This document shows positions 1 through 14,948 of a stretch of DNA of 64,000 bases, in pieces. This DNA comes from an uncultured Clostridia bacterium. Its GTDB lineage: Bacteria > Bacillota > Clostridia > Oscillospirales > Ruminococcaceae. A program made the translations under genes and the position numbers. How positions within the stretch are numbered: the stretch's first letter is position 1; each line of letters starts with the position of its first letter. The notes beneath the pieces are model-generated. The model did not search any database, was not told the origin of the DNA, and saw nothing but the letters and a program-made list of their open reading frames with translations. The stretch covers positions 81,669-145,668 of the forward strand of contig CANQPB010000001.1 of assembly GCA_947625615.1 (NCBI GenBank). The letters are read 5' to 3'.

Positions 1-288
1 GCGCTCGGCGTGCTCGCGGTCAATATCCTCGGGGGCCTCGGCAGTCTCGACAAGAATGAGAACGCTGTTCTTTTCTATCTTACAGACGCCGTTTGAAAGG
101 ACGGCGTCCCGCTTTTTGCCCTCAGAATCGGTAAAATGGGCAATACCGATGGACACCGCGATGATCGTGTCCTCGTGGTTTGCCATGATTCCGTAGAGGC
201 CGTCGACGGTGGGCACCGCAAGCGACGTGCTCTCGCCGCGGTAAAATATCTTGTCTGCGGCAAAAATTTCAAGTGAAAAAGAGGTCAT
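1..288 (-). CDS. atpC: F1 ATP synthase epsilon subunit, partial
   Basis: Last gene of the ATP synthase operon. It runs off the left window edge, so the ORF track missed it; reading the minus strand gives MTSFSLEIFAADKIFYRGES and then a beta-sandwich with the family signature GLYGIMANHEDTIIAV. Epsilon sits on the central stalk, couples gamma rotation to the c-ring and can inhibit ATP hydrolysis. Only the N-terminal ~96 residues are present, so the helical C-terminal domain cannot be judged. The ATG is preceded by AAGGAG at good spacing and lies 21 bases after the atpD stop. Confidence 0.9.
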   Translation of the reverse strand, partial: MTSFSLEIFAADKIFYRGESTSLAVPTVDGLYGIMANHEDTIIAVSIGIAHFTDSEGKKRDAVLSNGVCKIEKNSVLILVETAEAPEDIDREHAER

Positions 289-309
289 CGGCACCTGCTC
301 CTTAATTCA

Positions 310-2621
<2,312 letters not shown>

Positions 2622-2622
2622 G

Positions 2623-4353
2623 TTATGCTTCCTCCCTGTCGGAACGCGCAAATTCCGCGATGTCGCTTCTGTCCTGCTCGGATATCTTCTCTCCGCCCGA
2701 AAGCCTTGAAACAATGTCGGGGCGGGCGGCCTTAAAGGCGGCGGTCATTTTTCTCAACGTCTGCTCGAAGCCGTCGTCGGAAAGATTGTCGAAAGAATGG
2801 GCGGTGGCGGCGGTGAGAATAAACGCCTGCTCCCATTCCTCCCAGGGGTTATACTGCTCCTGCCGAAGAATGTTCATTAAGATCTCGCCGAAGCGCAGCG
2901 AGCGCTGCATTTCGTCGTCAAGATAGTTCGAAAACTGGGTGAACACCTTCATCTCCCTGTATTGCGCAAGCTCGAGGCGAAGCGAGCCCGCGGCGTTTTT
3001 AAGGCAGGGGGTCATGGCGTCGCCGCCGACGCGCGACACCGAAAGCCCGACGTTCACCGCCGGCCTCTGGCCGGAGCGGAACAGCGAGGTGTCCAAAAAG
3101 ATCTGCCCGTCGGTGATGGAGATGATGTTCGTGGGGATATACGCCGAGACGTTGCCCGCAAGGGTCTCGACGATAGGCAGAGCGGTCATCGAGCCGCCGC
3201 CGTATTCCTTTGAAAGATGCGCCGAGCGCTCCAAAAGCCTTGAATGAAGGTAAAAGACGTCGCCGGGGTAGGCCTCGCGGCCGGGCGAGCGCCCCAAAAC
3301 AAGGCTGAGCGAGCGGTAAGCAACAGCGTGCTTTGAAAGATCGTCGTAGATTATTAAGACGTCGCGGCCCTTTTCCATGAAATATTCCGCCAGCGCGCAG
3401 CCGGCGTAGGGGGCTATATACTGAAGCGGCGCGGGATCGCTCGCCGAAGCAAGAAGCACCGCCGTGTATTCCATGGCGCCGGCCTCCTCAAGTATATTGA
3501 CTATCCTGCGAACCGAGCTCGACTTCTGGCCTATGGCGACATATATGCATATGACGTCCTTGCCCTTTTGGTTGATTATAGTGTCTACGGCTATGGCGGT
3601 CTTGCCGGTCTGGCGGTCGCCGATGATAAGCTCGCGCTGGCCCCGGCCTATCGGGAACATGGCGTCGACGGAAAGAAGCCCCGTTTTAAGAGGCTTGTTG
3701 ACCGGCTCGCGCGCGGCAATTGCCGGCGCAGGGCTCTCCACCGGGCGGTAGCCCGAGCTTTCAATGTCGCCCTTGCCGTCTATGGGCACGCCGAGGGCGT
3801 CGGTTACGCGGCCTATAAAGCCCTCGCCGACCGGAACGCCCGCCGAGCGGCCCGTGCGGTGAACCGCGCTGCCCGACGTTACCGAGCCGTCGTCGTCAAA
3901 GAGAATGCAGCCGATCTCGGTTTTTGTAATGTTTTGCACCATTCCGCGGACGCCGCCCTCAAAGAGGAGGATCTCGCCGTAGGCGGCGTTTTTAAGCCCT
4001 TTTACCGTGGCCACGCCGTCGCCGACGGTTATCACCTTGCCGCGCTCCTCCGAGACGGCTTTCAGCTCGAAGCTCTCCACCGCAGATTTTAACAGCGGTA
4101 TTACGTCCGAGGCCTCGGCCGCATGCATGGCTGCCGCCTCGATGGCGCCGGTTATCTGTTTAAGCCTGCCCTCGCGGCTCCAGTCGTAAACGTCGCTGCC
4201 GAGCTCAAGCCGAAAGCCGTCTTCAAGCTCGGGCTCGTTCACCCATTCAAGGGTGCTGTCTTCGCCGAGGCGGCTTTTTGCAAATTCCTCGAAGCGCTTA
4301 AGCTGGCTGTCGCTCGGCCTTTCGGCGGAATAAAGAAATGCGTTTTTGCTCAT
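2623..4353 (-). CDS. atpA: F1 ATP synthase alpha subunit with fused delta C-terminal domain
   Basis: The 576-residue protein is about 70 longer than a typical alpha. From about residue 82 it is a standard alpha subunit: beta-barrel, Walker A GDRQTGKT at about 245-252, and the PGREAYPGDVFYLHSRLLER block. Residues ~10-70 are not alpha-like but match the C-terminal domain of delta (AtpH): NEPELEDGFRLELG...VYDWSREGRL parallels the family pattern of D-x-x-L-x-GG-x-x-(I/V)-x-x-G...(V/I)-x-D-x-S-x-(R)-x-RL. No separate atpH lies between atpF and atpA, where it normally is. The ATG overlaps the atpF stop (ATGA). The six-helix N-terminal domain of delta is absent. The alpha assignment is certain; the fusion is strong inference from motif and context. 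Confidence 0.93.
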   Translation of the reverse strand: MSKNAFLYSAERPSDSQLKRFEEFAKSRLGEDSTLEWVNEPELEDGFRLELGSDVYDWSREGRLKQITGAIEAAAMHAAEASDVIPLLKSAVESFELKAVSEERGKVITVGDGVATVKGLKNAAYGEILLFEGGVRGMVQNITKTEIGCILFDDDGSVTSGSAVHRTGRSAGVPVGEGFIGRVTDALGVPIDGKGDIESSGYRPVESPAPAIAAREPVNKPLKTGLLSVDAMFPIGRGQRELIIGDRQTGKTAIAVDTIINQKGKDVICIYVAIGQKSSSVRRIVNILEEAGAMEYTAVLLASASDPAPLQYIAPYAGCALAEYFMEKGRDVLIIYDDLSKHAVAYRSLSLVLGRSPGREAYPGDVFYLHSRLLERSAHLSKEYGGGSMTALPIVETLAGNVSAYIPTNIISITDGQIFLDTSLFRSGQRPAVNVGLSVSRVGGDAMTPCLKNAAGSLRLELAQYREMKVFTQFSNYLDDEMQRSLRFGEILMNILRQEQYNPWEEWEQAFILTAATAHSFDNLSDDGFEQTLRKMTAAFKAARPDIVSRLSGGEKISEQDRSDIAEFARSDREEA

Positions 4354-4832
4354 TCGCCGCCGCCCTTTCCGACCGCGGCCAGAAACGTCTCAAAGACGTC
4401 CTCGCCGCCCGCCATGGCGGCGTTTTCCACCGATTTTACGGTGAGCTCCGAGATGTCGTCGCGGCTGTCGGTTATCGCCTTGCGGCGGATCTCCTCCGCC
4501 TCGGCGCGCGCGTGCTCAACTATGGCTCTCGCCTCGGTCTCGGCCTCGGAGATGCGCCTGTTATAGGCCTCCTGCGCCTTGTGGGCAAGCTCGAGCCGCT
4601 CGGCCTTGGCCTCCTCTTCCTTTTTGCTGAGATCGTCGTTTAAAGAGGACATGGCTGCGTCGGCCTCGGAAAGCTTTCTTTTTGCCTCTTCCGAAGCCTT
4701 TTTATACTCCTCCTCGCGCGCGGCGATATACTTCTTTACAGGGCTGTAAAGAAGAAAATAAAGCGCCGCGAACAGAATCACGAAGTTGAGCATATGCAGA
4801 AGTATCTGCTGGAAATCAATATTCAGAGGCAT
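4350..4832 (-). CDS. atpF: Fo ATP synthase b subunit
   Basis: Peripheral stator stalk, 160 residues. One N-terminal membrane helix (about residues 9-30, LLHMLNFVILFAALYFLLY) is followed by a long charged alpha-helical coiled coil (KKYIAAREEEYKKASEEAKRKL and onward), the classic b architecture. The C-terminus would normally contact delta; here the partner would be the delta-like domain carried on alpha. It overlaps atpA by four bases, which supports coupled synthesis of the two. Confidence 0.95.
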   Translation of the reverse strand: MPLNIDFQQILLHMLNFVILFAALYFLLYSPVKKYIAAREEEYKKASEEAKRKLSEADAAMSSLNDDLSKKEEEAKAERLELAHKAQEAYNRRISEAETEARAIVEHARAEAEEIRRKAITDSRDDISELTVKSVENAAMAGGEDVFETFLAAVGKGGGE

Positions 4833-4849
4833 AAGTCTTCCTCCCGCGG

Positions 4850-5203
4850 TTACAGGACGAATACGACAAGAATGGCGACGATAAGGGCGTAGATGATGGC
4901 GGTTTCAATGAAAACAAGGCCCAGCATCATTACGCTGCGTATCTGCGAAGCCGCCTCGGGCTGCCGCGCTATTCCGTCTATCGTTTTCATGATGGTGAGC
5001 GCCATGCCTATGGCTCCGCCTGCGGCGACTATGGCTATAATAACCGCAGCCGACATGGCCTTGAAATCGCGGACGGTGTTTTCGCCGCCCTTGGCCGCCT
5101 CGGCCTCGGGAGCTGCGCTGCCCTCGGCAAATACGGGAAGCGCGAGCGCAAAGGCTATCGCCATGGCAAGTATCACCGCTAAAATTCTCCTGATTGTTTT
5201 CAT
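4850..5203 (-). CDS. atpE: Fo ATP synthase c subunit with N-terminal signal-like leader
   Basis: Proteolipid rotor ring subunit. The core has two membrane helices joined by the polar loop ARQPEA, and the ion-binding carboxylate lies in helix 2 (GLVFIETAIIYAL). At 117 residues it is ~35 longer than a usual c subunit because of a hydrophobic leader ending in an AxA-like site (LALPVFAEG), then a Gly/Ala/Glu-rich linker. The helix 1 position that is Gln in sodium-type rings reads Met, so proton coupling seems more likely (inference). The ATG overlaps the atpB stop by four bases. Confidence 0.93.
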   Translation of the reverse strand: MKTIRRILAVILAMAIAFALALPVFAEGSAAPEAEAAKGGENTVRDFKAMSAAVIIAIVAAGGAIGMALTIMKTIDGIARQPEAASQIRSVMMLGLVFIETAIIYALIVAILVVFVL

Positions 5204-6060
5204 ATGCTGTCTTCCTTTCCCGGTATTGCTGCCGGTTTTTTGATTTTTGATTTTTTGGGCTTAGGTGGGTGGGGCTCGGTGCTTTCCCCGTAGAACACCG
5301 AGACAAGCATCGTTAAAACGTAGGTCTGTATCACCGCGTGAAGCAACGTGAAGAGCACCGCCACCAGCGACGGCAAAACGAAGCTGAGAGGCAGGTAGTG
5401 GTAGACGAGATCCGTTACCAGAGCGCCGCTTAAAAGCGCGCCGAACAGACGGAAGCTCATCGAAACCGGCAAAGAGAAGTCCTTTAAGGCGTTCACCGCG
5501 CCCTTGGCCTTGCCGTAGATGATGCCGCTGACAAGTATCATGCCGTAGGACATAAACCCCATCGCGATGGCGCCGTTTATATCGGCAAGGGGCGCCGGAA
5601 GCGACACGCTCGTGCCGGAGGTCGTAACGGCCTGAAGGCCGAACAACTCAAAGAGCGTGCTTATGAACACGTAGACGCCGGCGGTGAAGATATAGGCTCC
5701 CAGAAAGCCGTTTCGGTGGGGGCTGTTCGAGCTTGCAAGCCCCGAAAACAGCTTTACGGCCTGCTCTAAAAGCAGTTGCAGCTTCCCGGGGATCTCGGTG
5801 AACCGCGGTATAACGAATATCCGGATTATCACCGCAAGGACTATGATTATCCCGCTGACCGTGAACGCGGATATCAGCCCCGGGTTTACATCTAAAAGGC
5901 CGAAAAGACTTATCTTCGAGCGCTCGTGAAGCACTCCGTCGCTCATAGCCTCCCTGATAGGCTCCTTTTCATGTCCTGGGACGAGGATTATTCCGACAAG
6001 CAAAAGGATTATCAGTACGGCGAAGACCGCTATGCTTATTGCCCGTGTTTTTTTTGGCAA
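5200..6060 (-). CDS. atpB: Fo ATP synthase a subunit
   Basis: Stator channel subunit, 286 residues, first gene of the operon. It has multiple membrane helices, and the conserved SFRLFGALLSGALV segment carries the essential arginine facing the c-ring. The start codon is TTG, chosen because AGGAGG lies eight bases upstream and the protein then begins MPKKTRAISIAVFAV. The C-terminal tail is rich in Lys and Pro (HPPKPKKSKIKKP), longer than usual. A strong sigma-A-type promoter lies ~80 bases upstream. No atpI or separate atpH is seen. Confidence 0.94.
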   Translation of the reverse strand: MPKKTRAISIAVFAVLIILLLVGIILVPGHEKEPIREAMSDGVLHERSKISLFGLLDVNPGLISAFTVSGIIIVLAVIIRIFVIPRFTEIPGKLQLLLEQAVKLFSGLASSNSPHRNGFLGAYIFTAGVYVFISTLFELFGLQAVTTSGTSVSLPAPLADINGAIAMGFMSYGMILVSGIIYGKAKGAVNALKDFSLPVSMSFRLFGALLSGALVTDLVYHYLPLSFVLPSLVAVLFTLLHAVIQTYVLTMLVSVFYGESTEPHPPKPKKSKIKKPAAIPGKEDSI

Positions 6061-6140
6061 GTTATCGCCTCCTATACAAAAAACGAACCTCGGGCCGGCA
6101 CTCCGTTGCGCCCTGAGCTCGTCACTGTTGGATTTACTAC

Positions 6141-6168
6141 ATTATATCACCTGACGGCAAGATGTCAA
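6141..6168 (-). promoter_or_regulatory. Promoter of the ATP synthase operon
   Basis: On the minus strand TTGACA (6163-6168), 16-base spacer, TATAAT (6141-6146). Both hexamers match the vegetative consensus exactly. It points into atpB, about 80 bases away, and no other promoter of this quality was seen within the operon. Confidence 0.85.
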
Positions 6169-6258
6169 GTGAAAGTTTTTTCACAAAACGTCCCGCCGCT
6201 GTGATAATTTGCCGAGGGGAGGGTTCAAGCCCCCTCCCCCGGACATATAAACTTAAAT

Positions 6259-9795
<3,537 letters not shown>

Positions 9796-9833
9796 AGCGA
9801 CATTGCAAACCGAATTCTTTGTTGTTTTCGCTC

Positions 9834-9862
9834 TTGATTTATTTTTCGCAATGTTGTATAAT
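9834..9862 (+). promoter_or_regulatory. Promoter of the spermidine-synthase-like gene
   Basis: TTGATT (9834-9839), 17-base spacer, TATAAT (9857-9862) preceded by TGTTG. It lies 37 bases before the chosen ATG at 9900, which argues against the longer ORF-track start at 9732. Confidence 0.8.
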
Positions 9863-9899
9863 TGCTCCATACGTTTCATCTCGACAGAAAGGATCACCC

Positions 9900-11498
9900 A
9901 TGGAAAGAAAAATCCTGAAAAACAAAATCTACCTCTATATGACGGAATTCTTTGCGGGAATGTCGGTCATGGCGGCCGAGCTCGGCGCGTCGCGGCTTTT
10001 GGCGCCCTATTTCAGCTCGTCGCAGATAGTCTGGACAATAATCATCGGCACGATAATGATAGCCATGGCCCTCGGAAACATCTTCGGCGGGCGCTCGGCC
10101 GACAAAAATCCCGACCCCGACCGGCTCTATCTTCGCATCGCCTTTGCGGCGGTCTGGCTGGCGGCCATACCCGTGCTCGGAAAATACGTCATCGTCGGCA
10201 TCTCCGGCATAATGATCTTCGCCGTCAATTCAAACCTCTTGATATGGGCGGCGTTCGCGGCCTGCATGCTCATCTTCGTCTGCCCCCTCTTTCTTCTCGG
10301 CACCGTCACGCCCTCGCTGGTGAAATACACCGTCGACAGCCTTGACAGCAGCGGCAGAACCGTCGGCCTTTTAAACGCCTCCAACACAATAGGCAGCATT
10401 ATCGGCACCTTTGTTCCCACCTTCGTGACGATTCCCTCAGTCGGCACCTCGGCGACGTTTCTGATCTTCGCGGGGATACTTCTCGCCCTTTCGGCGGTTT
10501 ATTTCATCTCGGAAAAAAGAAAGCTTGCGCAGATAGCCGTCGCCGCGGTCATAACCGTTATATGCTGCATTTTCGGCGCAAGGTCGAGCTTTGCGTTCTG
10601 GCAGGACGGCATGGCCTACGAGGGGGAATCGGTCTATAACTACCTCCAGGTGACCGAGGACGACAGCGAGGTAGTCCTTTCGACAAACGTGCTGTTCGGC
10701 GTGCAGTCTATGCTGAAAAAAACCGGCGGGCTCACGGGAATGTACTACGACTACGCCATGGCGGCGCCCTATATGGCCGGGGTGTACGAAAAAGAAAGCC
10801 TCGACGTTTTAATACTCGGCATGGGCACCGGCACCTACGCCACGCAGTGCTCGCGGTATTTCGACAACCTCAGCTTTCGCGGGGTGGAGATCGACGAAAA
10901 AATAATCGCCCTCTCCCGGGAATTCTTCGAGCTGCCCGAATCGGTGGAGGTAACCCTTTACGACGGCAGGGCGTTTTTGGAGGCCGACAAGGGAATCTAC
11001 GACATCATCATGGTGGACGCCTATCAGGACATCACCATACCCTTTCAGATGTCCTCGGTGGAATTTTTCACCCTTGTTAAGGAGCACCTCGCCGAAGACG
11101 GTATCATGGTGATGAACATGAACATGAAGACCGGCGGCGGGGGGATAAATTCCTACCTTTCCGACACCGTTTCGACGGTTTTTGACAGCGTTTACACCGT
11201 CGGGGTGAACATGTCCTCGAACGTCGAGCTGTTCGCCGCAAACGGCGTGGATATCCCCGCAAGAATGGCCGAAAACCTTGAAAGCGAGGAAAACGGCAGC
11301 CTCGCCTCCTTTATGGAAAGCGTATGCGGCGGGTTGGAAAAATATCAGCCCGGAGAAAAGATCATGACTGACGACCGTGCGCCGGTCGAGCTTTTGGGAA
11401 TGAGGGCTATAGACGCCATGATATTCGACGAAGCGGAGTATTATAAGGATATATTCAGAAAATACGGCTTCAAGGGGCTTATAAGCTCGCTGAGCTGA
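9900..11498 (+). CDS. Integral membrane spermidine synthase-like protein (fused membrane/aminopropyltransferase)
   Basis: A 532-residue fusion. The N-terminal ~240 residues contain about seven or eight hydrophobic helices; the C-terminal ~270 form a Rossmann methyltransferase-like fold of the spermidine synthase type, with the nucleotide-binding stretch LILGMGTGTYATQ, an acidic strand-end VEID, and VDAYQD where aminopropyltransferases carry catalytic acids. Such fused proteins are common but their substrate is mostly unproven, so polyamine synthesis is inference. I start at the ATG with AAAGGA upstream and a promoter 37 bases before it. Confidence 0.8.
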   Translation: MERKILKNKIYLYMTEFFAGMSVMAAELGASRLLAPYFSSSQIVWTIIIGTIMIAMALGNIFGGRSADKNPDPDRLYLRIAFAAVWLAAIPVLGKYVIVGISGIMIFAVNSNLLIWAAFAACMLIFVCPLFLLGTVTPSLVKYTVDSLDSSGRTVGLLNASNTIGSIIGTFVPTFVTIPSVGTSATFLIFAGILLALSAVYFISEKRKLAQIAVAAVITVICCIFGARSSFAFWQDGMAYEGESVYNYLQVTEDDSEVVLSTNVLFGVQSMLKKTGGLTGMYYDYAMAAPYMAGVYEKESLDVLILGMGTGTYATQCSRYFDNLSFRGVEIDEKIIALSREFFELPESVEVTLYDGRAFLEADKGIYDIIMVDAYQDITIPFQMSSVEFFTLVKEHLAEDGIMVMNMNMKTGGGGINSYLSDTVSTVFDSVYTVGVNMSSNVELFAANGVDIPARMAENLESEENGSLASFMESVCGGLEKYQPGEKIMTDDRAPVELLGMRAIDAMIFDEAEYYKDIFRKYGFKGLISSLS

Positions 11499-11537
11499 GC
11501 GCCCCGAAGCTTAAGGTTAAGGAGTTTTTGTTTTACA

Positions 11538-13013
11538 ATGGACGACCGTAAGACCGCCGCGCAGACAGACGCGGCAGAGGCAAAATATATAAAGATGACG
11601 ACCGAGCCGGTTGAAAAGCTTGTGGCAAAGCTCGCCGTGCCGACGATAATAAGCATGCTCGTCACCTCGTTCTACAACCTTGCCGACACCTTTTTCGTCA
11701 GGCAGCTTGAGAGCGACTCGATGATAGCCGCCGTGGGAATAGTCTTCCCGCTGATGGCGATAATACAGTCCTTCGGGTTCTTCTGCGGGCACGGCTCCGG
11801 CAACTACATATCCCGGGCGTTCGGCCGGCGCGACTACGCCGACGCCGAGGTGATGGCGGCAACAGGCTTCGGCTACGCCGTTGCATTCGGTCTCGCGATA
11901 TGCGTCTTCGGAACAATTTTCAGGGGGCCTTTGGTCTCGCTTCTCGGCGCAAAGACGGCGGCGACGGCTTCGGCCTCGGCGGACTACATGCAGTGGATAC
12001 TTTTCGCCGCGCCCTTTATGACCGGCGCGATAGTCATGAACAATCAGCTGAGAATGCAAGGCAACGCCTTCTTTGCGATGCTCGGCCTCACTTCCGGCTC
12101 GATACTCAATCTTATCCTCGACCCGCTTTTCATCTTCAAAAAAGGCGACCCCCTGTTCGGCGGCGTAATAACAATGCCGTTCGGAATCGGCATGGGCGTG
12201 GGCGGGGCGGCTCTCGCCACCGGCCTAAGCCAGCTCGTCAGCTTTGCGGTGCTTCTCATAGGAATCTACCGAAGCGACAACATAAAAATACGGCTTAAAA
12301 ACATTTCGCTAAAGCCCTACTATTTCAAGGGGATCGTTCAGGGCGGGCTGCCCTCGCTTGTAAGACAGGGCCTTGCGAGCATAGCCACCACCACCCTCAA
12401 CCACGCCGTGGGACTTTATCTCAGCGGCGACGAGATGATAGACGCCGTTCAGGCGGCGATGACCGGCGTTTCAAAGCTCATGAACTTCGCGGCCTCGGCG
12501 CTTATAGGCTTCGGGCAGGGGTTCCAGCCGGTCTGCGGCTTCAACTACGGCGCAAAAAAATTCGACCGCGTCCGCAGGTCTTATTACTTCTGCTTCAAGC
12601 TCTCCCTCGGGGTGCTGATAGTGCTTTCGGCGGTGGGGATAATCTTCGCCAAGCCGATAACCGCCGCCCTTGCGGGTTCGAGCGAGCTTGCGCAGTCGAT
12701 AGCGGCGTTTACGCTTCGCGCGCAGCTTATCGTCTTCCCGCTGATGAGCTGGGTGACCCTCTCGAACATGATGCTCCAGAACATCGGCATGACCGCCCGC
12801 GCCACGATAGTTGCAATGACAAGGCAGGGGCTGACGTTCATACCCTGCGTTCTGGCGCTGCCGTTTATCGTGCAGCTCTTCGGCGCCGAGCCGGTTTTGG
12901 GCCTCGAGCTTGCGCAGGCCGTCGCCGATCTTTTCGCGCTTATGATAGCCCTGCCGATAGGCCTGCAGGTTTTAAACGACATGAAAAAGCAAAGCAAAGA
13001 GGCGGAGGAATAA
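11538..13013 (+). CDS. MATE family multidrug/toxin exporter
   Basis: A 491-residue polytopic membrane protein with two homologous bundles of about six helices each. It opens with the MATE pattern LAVPTIISMLVTSFYNLADTFFV and has the matching second-half motif around FAASALIGFGQGFQPVCGFNYGA. MATE proteins export cationic compounds using sodium or proton gradients. It starts 39 bases after the upstream stop with no terminator seen, so the two may be co-transcribed. The substrate cannot be told from sequence. Confidence 0.9.
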   Translation: MDDRKTAAQTDAAEAKYIKMTTEPVEKLVAKLAVPTIISMLVTSFYNLADTFFVRQLESDSMIAAVGIVFPLMAIIQSFGFFCGHGSGNYISRAFGRRDYADAEVMAATGFGYAVAFGLAICVFGTIFRGPLVSLLGAKTAATASASADYMQWILFAAPFMTGAIVMNNQLRMQGNAFFAMLGLTSGSILNLILDPLFIFKKGDPLFGGVITMPFGIGMGVGGAALATGLSQLVSFAVLLIGIYRSDNIKIRLKNISLKPYYFKGIVQGGLPSLVRQGLASIATTTLNHAVGLYLSGDEMIDAVQAAMTGVSKLMNFAASALIGFGQGFQPVCGFNYGAKKFDRVRRSYYFCFKLSLGVLIVLSAVGIIFAKPITAALAGSSELAQSIAAFTLRAQLIVFPLMSWVTLSNMMLQNIGMTARATIVAMTRQGLTFIPCVLALPFIVQLFGAEPVLGLELAQAVADLFALMIALPIGLQVLNDMKKQSKEAEE

Positions 13014-13020
13014 TCCTCCC

Positions 13021-13096
13021 CGCCGGCGACACCTTGAAATTCTATCTTCTAATTTCTAACTTCTATCTTCTTGATGTGGCCATCAGGCCACATCGC
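13021..13096. repeat. Repeat family B copy 1: heptad tract plus hairpin
   Basis: GGCGACACCTTGAAATTC, then a pyrimidine tract of imperfect heptads (TCTATCT TCTAATT TCTAACT TCTATCT TCT), then the hairpin GATGTGGCCatcaGGCCACATC. Near-identical elements occur near 30004 and 40486. It ends six bases before the -35 of the next promoter. Confidence 0.8.
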
Positions 13097-13101
13097 ACCT
13101 A

Positions 13102-13130
13102 TTGAAAATTCCGCAAAAGTGTGGTATAGT
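13102..13130 (+). promoter_or_regulatory. Promoter of the orf91-proS unit
   Basis: TTGAAA (13102-13107), 17-base spacer ending TGTGG, TATAGT (13125-13130), 56 bases before the small ORF. The family B repeat ends directly upstream. Confidence 0.75.
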
Positions 13131-13186
13131 AGTCAGAAGCCGCGCGGCGGACGCGGACATATCAAATTTAGGAGTGACACAAAAGC

Positions 13187-13462
13187 ATGGATCTCGGAAG
13201 CTGGGGAATGTTCTTTTTAAAGCTCATAGTGCTCTTTGCGGGCGTTTACGTTATTATCATACTCACCCCAAAGCTCGCCGCGTTCATCGACAGCCGCCGC
13301 AAAACGGGCGACCGCCCCGACGAGCCGCGACCCGAAAGGGTGCAGAGTGAAAACGATACCGAAAACCTCCCGGCGGACGCCGAAAGCGGCGAAAATCCCG
13401 CCGAAGAAAGCGAAAATAATATTACCGAAAGTATAAATCAATCTGAAAATAAACAGGAGTAG
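13187..13462 (+). CDS. Small single-pass membrane protein, unknown function
   Basis: A 91-residue protein that I do not recognise. Residues ~5-32 form one hydrophobic helix ([21 protein letters not shown]). A short basic patch ([10 protein letters not shown]) follows, then a very acidic, Glu/Asn-rich low-complexity tail, which suggests a membrane-anchored protein with a disordered cytoplasmic tail. GGAG lies 12 bases before the ATG. It ends seven bases before proS and shares its promoter, so the pair is probably one transcript. Confidence 0.65.
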   Translation: MDLGSWGMFFLKLIVLFAGVYVIIILTPKLAAFIDSRRKTGDRPDEPRPERVQSENDTENLPADAESGENPAEESENNITESINQSENKQE

Positions 13463-13469
13463 AATTATT

Positions 13470-14912
13470 ATGGCTAAAAATGAAAAATTGGTCGAATCCA
13501 TCACCTCAATGGACGAGGATTTTGCGCAGTGGTACACCGACATTGTAAAAAAGGCGGAGCTTATCGAATACACCTCCGTCAAGGGCTGCATGGTTATCCG
13601 CCCCTACGGCTACGCCATCTGGGAGAACATGCAGAAAATTCTTGACGCCCGCTTCAAGGAGCTCGGCCATGAAAACGTCTGCATGCCTATGTTTATCCCC
13701 GAGAGCCTTTTAAACAAGGAAAAGGATCACGTCGAGGGCTTTGCGCCCGAGGTGGCGTGGGTCACCCACGGCGGAAACGAAAAGCTTGAGGAGCGCCTCT
13801 GCGTCCGCCCCACCTCCGAGACGCTTTTCTGCGAGCACTACGCCAACATCGTCCACAGCTACCGCGATCTGCCGAAGCTTTATAACCAGTGGGTTTCGGT
13901 CGTGAGATGGGAGAAGACGACGAGGCCGTTTTTGCGGTCACGCGAGTTCCTTTGGCAGGAGGGGCACACCATTCACGCCACCGCCGAGGAGGCCGTTGAG
14001 GAGACCGAGCGCATGCTGAACGTCTACGCCGATTTCTGCGAACAGGCCCTCGCGATGCCCGTAGTAAAGGGCAAGAAGACCGAGAGCGACAAATTTGCCG
14101 GCGCGGTCTCGACGTATGCAATCGAGGCTTTGATGCACGACGGCAAGGCGCTTCAGGCGGGCACGTCTCACTATTTCGGCGACGGCTTTGCCAAGGCGTT
14201 CGGCATAACCTATACCGACAAAAACAACACCGTCTGCGTGCCTCACCAGACCTCCTGGGGCGTCACCACACGCCTCATCGGCGCAATAATCATGACCCAC
14301 GGCGACGACAACGGCCTTGTGCTTCCGCCGGCGGTCGCGCCCATTCAGGTGGTTATTGTCCCCGTCGCGCAGCATAAGGAAGGCGTCCTTGAAAAGGCGA
14401 ACGAGCTTTACGAGACCTTGAAGGCCGCCGGAATAAGGGTAAAGCTCGACGATTCCGAGCAGTCCCCCGGCTGGAAATATTCCGAATACGAGATGAAGGG
14501 CGTTCCGCTGAGAATAGAGATAGGCCCCCGCGACATTGAGGAGGGCCACTGCGTGGCGGTAGAGCGGCACAACCGCAACAAGACCTTTATCCCGCTCGGC
14601 GAGCTTGTCGAAAAGGTGAACGAAAGGCTCAAGGCCGTCCACGACGGAATGTACGAAAAGGCCCTTGAGAACCAGAAGCGCAGAACCTACGCCTGCCGCT
14701 CGGTAGACGAGATAAATAAGGCCCTTGCCGAAAAGGGCGACGGCTTTGTCAAGGCGATGTGGTGCGGCGACGAGGAATGCGAGAAAAAGGTAAAGGAGCA
14801 GACCGGCGCCGGAAGCCGCTGCATACCCTTTGAGCAGGAGCAGATAGACGACAAATGCGTTTGCTGCGGCAAGCCCGCGAAATGCATGGTCATCTGGGGA
14901 AAAGCCTATTAA
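13470..14912 (+). CDS. proS: Prolyl-tRNA synthetase, type 3 (eukaryote/archaeon-like)
   Basis: Class II synthetase of 480 residues charging tRNA-Pro. It is the short type 3 form: it lacks the bacterial editing insertion and keeps the class II core (motif 2 near [16 protein letters not shown]), an anticodon-binding domain with [15 protein letters not shown], and a C-terminal zinc-like domain with cysteines in CGDEEC and CVCCGK, ending in the family's terminal tyrosine (WGKAY). Type 3 enzymes are common in Clostridia. AGGAG precedes the ATG. A strong terminator follows 8 bases after the stop. Confidence 0.96.
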   Translation: MAKNEKLVESITSMDEDFAQWYTDIVKKAELIEYTSVKGCMVIRPYGYAIWENMQKILDARFKELGHENVCMPMFIPESLLNKEKDHVEGFAPEVAWVTHGGNEKLEERLCVRPTSETLFCEHYANIVHSYRDLPKLYNQWVSVVRWEKTTRPFLRSREFLWQEGHTIHATAEEAVEETERMLNVYADFCEQALAMPVVKGKKTESDKFAGAVSTYAIEALMHDGKALQAGTSHYFGDGFAKAFGITYTDKNNTVCVPHQTSWGVTTRLIGAIIMTHGDDNGLVLPPAVAPIQVVIVPVAQHKEGVLEKANELYETLKAAGIRVKLDDSEQSPGWKYSEYEMKGVPLRIEIGPRDIEEGHCVAVERHNRNKTFIPLGELVEKVNERLKAVHDGMYEKALENQKRRTYACRSVDEINKALAEKGDGFVKAMWCGDEECEKKVKEQTGAGSRCIPFEQEQIDDKCVCCGKPAKCMVIWGKAY

Positions 14913-14920
14913 ACAACATA

Positions 14921-14948
14921 AAGCCCCCGACAGCTCGGGGGCTTTTAT
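14921..14948 (+). terminator. Rho-independent terminator after proS
   Basis: AAGCCCCCGAcagcTCGGGGGCTTTTATTT: a 10-bp perfect stem followed by a U-rich run. It separates proS from the promoter that starts at 14949. Confidence 0.9.

Noticed and set aside
4850-5203. Sodium-type ATP synthase c-ring
   Set aside because: The helix 2 E-T...Y pattern is partly sodium-like, but the helix 1 glutamine ligand position reads Met when aligned to the Ilyobacter c subunit, so I did not claim sodium coupling.
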